Shown here one piece after another: positions 23,206-25,898 of a stretch of 25,898 bases of DNA; the stretch's first letter is position 1, and the number at the start of each line of letters is the position of its first letter. Made by a program: the position numbers and the translations under genes. The stretch is taken from assembly GCA_964353255.1 (NCBI GenBank), contig CAYGVJ010000073.1:1-25898 (forward strand), given 5' to 3'. The notes beneath the pieces were generated by a model. It had not been told where the DNA came from, ran no database searches, and saw only the letters and a program-made list of their open reading frames with translations. This DNA comes from VFZS01 sp964353255 (GTDB lineage Bacteria > Acidobacteriota > Terriglobia > Bryobacterales > Bryobacteraceae).

Positions 23206-23262
23206 TACGCTGCGGAACCAGCCCTCGAGCGTCTCCGCGACGCCGCCGGTGTCGTCCCGAGC

Positions 23263-23325
23263 TCACTGCGGGAACTCGGTGCGAAGGATTTCGGCGATCT
23301 GGGCGCGCAACCGCGGGGCGTCCCT
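23263..23325 (-). pseudogene. Probable C-terminal remnant of a HepT (HEPN/DUF86) toxin
   Basis: Downstream of the MNT gene on the same strand, one frame reads RDAPRLRAQIAEILRTEFPQ then stop. This resembles the end of HepT-type HEPN proteins, the usual partners of MNT nucleotidyltransferases. Everything before it is replaced by a palindromic repeat (23364-23385) and unrelated bases. The identification rests on 20 residues plus position, so it is tentative. Confidence 0.4.
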
Positions 23326-23363
23326 GCACTCTTGGCTTCGTGGCGCGGCCTCTCCAGGCTGCC

Positions 23364-23385
23364 GTCTCGGCACTCGTGCCGAGAC
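23364..23385. repeat. CTCGGCACGAGTG-type palindrome, copy 2
   Basis: A perfect inverted repeat, GTCTCGGCAC-TC-GTGCCGAGAC. Read on the minus strand it contains CTCGGCACGAGTG, the core also found at 2434-2461. It lies 16 bp after the MNT stop codon, between that gene and the HepT remnant. Confidence 0.9.
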
Positions 23386-23401
23386 ATGGTGCCTCTGGCG
23401 G

Positions 23402-23713
23402 TCACGCCGCATAAACGACCTGGGCCTCGGCCAAGACGCTGGGGCGGATCAGCGGCTTCAGCGCAGGTTTTACGCCGAGATCCACGTGCCTCCCCAGCAA
23501 TGCTGACAGCTCTCGCGTCAGCGCCGACAGGCCGAGCAGTCCCGGACGTGCCTCAGGGAGGAAATCCACCAGGAGATCGATATCGCTGTCCGGCCGCAGC
23601 TCGCCGCGCGCGGCCGAACCGAACACAGCGAGTTCCTTCACCTGATAGCGGCGGCAGATCTCCGCAATCTCGGCTTCGGGCAGAACGACGCTCGCGGCAA
23701 TGGTCACGGGCAC
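23402..23713 (-). CDS. MNT-type nucleotidyltransferase (MntA-like antitoxin)
   Basis: A 103-residue minimal nucleotidyltransferase. The catalytic pattern is complete: LAVFGSAARGELRPDSDIDL (about 29-48), where GSxARG and the DxD of SDIDLLV bind metal and nucleotide. RHVDLGVKPALKPLIR follows, with the third strand and its Asp. In MntA-HepT pairs this enzyme AMPylates and silences the HEPN ribonuclease toxin HepT. The expected hepT gene is not intact here; only a possible C-terminal remnant lies downstream. It therefore appears to be an orphan antitoxin. The start is GTG at 23711-23713. The gene converges with the NTPase-nuclease gene and sits directly downstream of the intact DUF5612-like gene on the same strand. 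Confidence 0.88.
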   Translation of the reverse strand: MPVTIAASVVLPEAEIAEICRRYQVKELAVFGSAARGELRPDSDIDLLVDFLPEARPGLLGLSALTRELSALLGRHVDLGVKPALKPLIRPSVLAEAQVVYAA

Positions 23714-23768
23714 ACCCCTGCCTCTTATTATCCAACTCGCAAGGTCGCGCTGTGGTAGGCGCTGCTGC

Positions 23769-24425
23769 TCAAAACACCCTGCGCTTCAGCCGGGCCACGT
23801 TGAACTTGGCGGTGTCGGCCACGGCCATGACCGCCATGACGCCGGCCTGAACCGGGTCGGTGACCACCAGATCGGCGGCGTCGGGGACGCTGCCGGCCAT
23901 GTTGAGGCTGATCACCAGCAGGCCCTGCGCGCGGACCTCGCGCACGGCCTTCTCGATCTCCCCGCCCATCAGCGAGCCGGCCAGCACCAGCGCGCGCGCT
24001 CGCGGCAGGCGAGCCACGGCTCGGACGGCATCGGCCAGGGGCTGCTCACCCACCAACGGGATGGTGTCCACCGAAATGTGCTCCCCGCGGATGTTGTGCC
24101 GGTCAGCCTCCGAGATGGCCCCGATGGCCACCTGGCCCACCTGCGCGCCGCCGCCCACGATGATGATGCGCTTGCCGTAGATCTTCTGGAAGGTGTTCAC
24201 CAGGAGGGCTTGCCGCACCACGGACAGCTTCCGGAACTCGCCGATCAGTTCCTCGGGCGGGCCCGGCAGGTCGATCTCGAAGTAGATCCGCGCCTCCGGG
24301 AGCCGGTTCTCGATGATCTCCACCAGCGCGATGTCCCCCCGGCACCGCGCGATGGCGCCGGTGAGCTGGTGCAGCACGCCGGGCCCGGGTTCAGCGTGCA
24401 CCAGAACTCCGATGGTCTCACTCAC
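23769..24425 (-). CDS. ACT-domain protein resembling DUF5612
   Basis: A 218-residue protein. The N-terminal 75 residues look like an ACT-type regulatory domain: ETIGVLVHAEPGPGVLHQLT, ALVEIIENRLPEARIYFEID. The rest (KRIIIVGGGAQVGQVAIGAI to the end) has a Rossmann-like GGGAQVGQ loop and resembles archaeal DUF5612, whose function is unknown to me. The start GTG overlaps the kdsC stop (GTGA), so it is translated with kdsC and gnd. A role in sensing a small ligand linked to sugar-phosphate or amino-acid metabolism is only a guess. Its 3' end is present as partial copies at 18659-18928 and 17828-17955 and appears to be the attachment site of the accessory segment. The gene itself is intact. Confidence 0.8.
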   Translation of the reverse strand: MSETIGVLVHAEPGPGVLHQLTGAIARCRGDIALVEIIENRLPEARIYFEIDLPGPPEELIGEFRKLSVVRQALLVNTFQKIYGKRIIIVGGGAQVGQVAIGAISEADRHNIRGEHISVDTIPLVGEQPLADAVRAVARLPRARALVLAGSLMGGEIEKAVREVRAQGLLVISLNMAGSVPDAADLVVTDPVQAGVMAVMAVADTAKFNVARLKRRVF

Positions 24426-24964
24426 GGCACGGCCTCGTACTTTTGGAGAATCTCCGCCCAGTATCCCTGGGCTTTGAGCAGCAGCTCAACCACTTCGCGC
24501 ACCGCGCCCCGGCCGCCCTCGCCTTGGGTGACCCAGTGCGCATGCCGCTTCACCTCCGGCCGCGCGTTGGCCGTGGCAATCGCCAGACCCACGCGGCGCA
24601 TGATGACCAAGTCGGTGAGGTCATCGCCCACGTACGCCACCTCCTCGGGCTTCACGCCGGCTTTGGCCAGGATTTCCTCGAAGACTGGGATCTTCTCGAT
24701 GTGCCCCTGGTAAACGTAGGCGATCTTGCACTGCCGGCAGCGCTCCTCGGTAGCCGGCGAGGAGCGCCCGCTGATGACCCCGGCCTGAATGCCCTTCCAG
24801 TTCAGCCACTGGAGCGCGATGCCGTCCTGGGAGTCGAAGGCCTTGGTCTCGACCATGTTGCCGACGGCGTCCGGCACGTTGTACAGCCTGCCGTCGGTGA
24901 GGACGCCGTCCACGTCCATCAGCAGCAGCCTCACCCGGGCTGCCCGTCGGGTCAGTTCCTCCAC
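24422..24964 (-). CDS. kdsC: KdsC-like 3-deoxy-D-manno-octulosonate-8-phosphate phosphatase
   Basis: A 180-residue HAD-family phosphatase of the C0 (cap-less) type. The nucleophile motif is LLMDVDGVLTDGRLY (about 15-29), where the first Asp is phosphorylated and the second acts as acid/base. FDSQDGIALQWLNWKGIQAG + VISGRSS is the motif II region, and VAYVGDDLTDLVIMRRVGLA carries the acidic motif IV. KdsC dephosphorylates KDO-8-phosphate to KDO for lipopolysaccharide inner core. The GTG at 24962-24964 is preferred, giving a normal length, with GAGG 5 bp upstream. The gnd stop lies 7 bp before it. An upstream extension in the same frame is antisense-like and overlaps gnd. gnd makes ribulose-5-phosphate, the precursor of arabinose-5-phosphate used in KDO synthesis, which fits the operon. 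Confidence 0.88.
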   Translation of the reverse strand: MEELTRRAARVRLLLMDVDGVLTDGRLYNVPDAVGNMVETKAFDSQDGIALQWLNWKGIQAGVISGRSSPATEERCRQCKIAYVYQGHIEKIPVFEEILAKAGVKPEEVAYVGDDLTDLVIMRRVGLAIATANARPEVKRHAHWVTQGEGGRGAVREVVELLLKAQGYWAEILQKYEAVP

Positions 24965-24971
24965 GGCGCCC

Positions 24972-25898
24972 TCACACCGTGTAAGTGCTGGCGGAGACGG
25001 CGCCGCCGCGGCCCGTCCAGTTGGTGTGGAAGAACTCGCCGCGCGGCCGGTCCACGCGCTCATAGGTATGGGCGCCGAAATAGTCCCGTTGCGCCTGGAG
25101 CAGGTTGGCCGGCAGCCGCGCGCTGCGGTAACCGTCGAAGAACGCCAGCGCGGTGGTGAACGCCGGAACCGGAATGCCCAGCTCGACGGCCTTCATCACC
25201 ACCCGCCGCCAGGATTCCTGGCACCTCTCGATCACGCCGCGGAAGTGGTCGTCCAGCAGCAGGTTTTCGAGGTTGGGGTTCTTGTCGAAGGCTTCCTTGA
25301 TCTTGCCCAGGAACGCCGAGCGGATGATGCACCCTCCGCGCCACACCAGCGCCACGCCGCCGTAGTTGAGGTTCCAGTGGTACTCCTTGGAAGCCTCCCG
25401 CATGAGCATGAAGCCTTGGGCGTAGCTGACGAGCTTGGAGGCCAGCAGCGCCCGGCGAATGTCTTCGATGAAGGCCGTCTTGTCGCCGCTGAAGCGGGCC
25501 TGGGGTCCCCGGAGGATTCTCGAGGCCGCCACGCGGGCGTCCTTCATGGCGCTGAGGCAGCGGGCATGCACGGCCTCGCCGATCAGCGTCAGCGGCGTCC
25601 CGGCGTCCAGCGATGCCACCACGGTCCACTTCCCGGTGCCCTTCTGCCCGGCTTTATCCAGGATCTGGTCCACCACGTATTCGCCGTTTTCGTCCCGGTA
25701 GCCCAGGATGTCCCGGGTAATCTCGATCAGGTAGCTGTCCAGCTCGCCCCGGTTCCACTCGGCGAAGACTTCGTGCATCTCCGGGTTGCTCATCCCCAGG
25801 CCGTCCTTCATCAACTGGTAGGCCTCGCAGATGAGCTGCATGTCGCCGTACTCGATGCCGTTGTGCGTCATCTTCACGAAGTGGCCGGCGCCGTCCTC
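24972..25898 (-). CDS. gnd: 6-phosphogluconate dehydrogenase, decarboxylating (C-terminal part; cut by window edge)
   Basis: The visible 308 or so codons are the second half of a decarboxylating 6-phosphogluconate dehydrogenase. The N-terminal NADP-binding domain lies beyond the right edge. GHFVKMTHNGIEYGDMQLI carries the catalytic Lys and the HNGIEY block. KGTGKWTVVASLDAGTPLTL, FSGDKTAFIEDIRRALLASK, YHWNLNYGGVALVWRGGCII and RDYFGAHTYERVD are classic family blocks. FFHTNWTGRGGAVSASTYTV closes the C-terminal tail. The enzyme converts 6-phosphogluconate to ribulose-5-phosphate, CO2 and NADPH in the pentose phosphate pathway. The stop (24972-24974) lies 7 bp before the kdsC start. Both belong to one operon with the ACT/DUF5612-like gene. 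Confidence 0.96.
   Translation of the reverse strand, partial: EDGAGHFVKMTHNGIEYGDMQLICEAYQLMKDGLGMSNPEMHEVFAEWNRGELDSYLIEITRDILGYRDENGEYVVDQILDKAGQKGTGKWTVVASLDAGTPLTLIGEAVHARCLSAMKDARVAASRILRGPQARFSGDKTAFIEDIRRALLASKLVSYAQGFMLMREASKEYHWNLNYGGVALVWRGGCIIRSAFLGKIKEAFDKNPNLENLLLDDHFRGVIERCQESWRRVVMKAVELGIPVPAFTTALAFFDGYRSARLPANLLQAQRDYFGAHTYERVDRPRGEFFHTNWTGRGGAVSASTYTV

Noticed and set aside
17828..24425. A hidden integrase or transposase for the accessory segment
   Set aside because: I looked in all frames listed for the segment and saw no tyrosine or serine recombinase motifs and no DDE pattern; none is claimed.
23700..24713. 337-codon plus-strand ORF opposite the DUF5612-like and kdsC genes
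   Set aside because: Antisense shadow; the minus-strand frames carry ACT and HAD motifs and overlap each other as an operon.

Overview
The window looks like a chromosomal piece of a high-GC Gram-negative bacterium, most likely an acidobacterium of the Solibacter/Bryobacter kind. This is inferred from the acidobacterial style of its dispersed palindromes, a complete Tol-Pal operon, an AroD-AroE fusion, and KDO-pathway (lipopolysaccharide) genes. The order and products are housekeeping-like outside one accessory segment.

Layout: (1) 1-1936, the distal part of a type I-C-like CRISPR array with 29 repeats. Its leader lies off the left edge and a decayed terminal repeat closes it on the right. 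(2) 1937-2622, a gene-free cluster of short palindromic repeats with two copies of a 76-bp direct repeat. (3) 2620-5424, a nitroreductase diverging from a flavin-reductase-like gene, then a secreted subtilase, then a response-regulator fragment cut off by a MITE-like element. (4) 5532-10702, tolQ-tolR-tolA/tonB-like-tolB-pal-cpoB, the envelope-constriction machine. (5) 10708-14826, another MITE-like element, deoC, a fused aroDE, a small Tat-signal-like ORF and an amidase. (6) 14838-14934, a tRNA-Sec gene (selC) on the minus strand, then an HD-domain gene diverging from a secreted erythromycin-esterase-like protein.

(7) 17828-24425 is the accessory segment. On the minus strand a gnd-kdsC-ACT/DUF5612-like operon runs in from the right. 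The 3' end of the last gene occurs three times: once in the intact gene (23769), once as a 270-bp fragment (18659-18928) and once as a 128-bp fragment (17828-17955). All three start exactly at the stop codon. Between the copies sit two cargo modules: a HigB/HigA-type toxin-antitoxin pair, and a very large STAND/NACHT-like NTPase with a C-terminal PD-(D/E)XK-like nuclease, followed by an MNT nucleotidyltransferase antitoxin with a HepT remnant. I read this as two successive insertions of defence or addiction cargo at the 3' end of a housekeeping gene. Differences between the copies are almost all synonymous, so the fragments came from functional alleles. No integrase is visible.

The most interesting candidate system is the NTPase-nuclease protein with this apparently integrase-free, gene-3'-end insertion site. 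Its 5' end seems to carry a one-base deletion, so whether it is intact is open.
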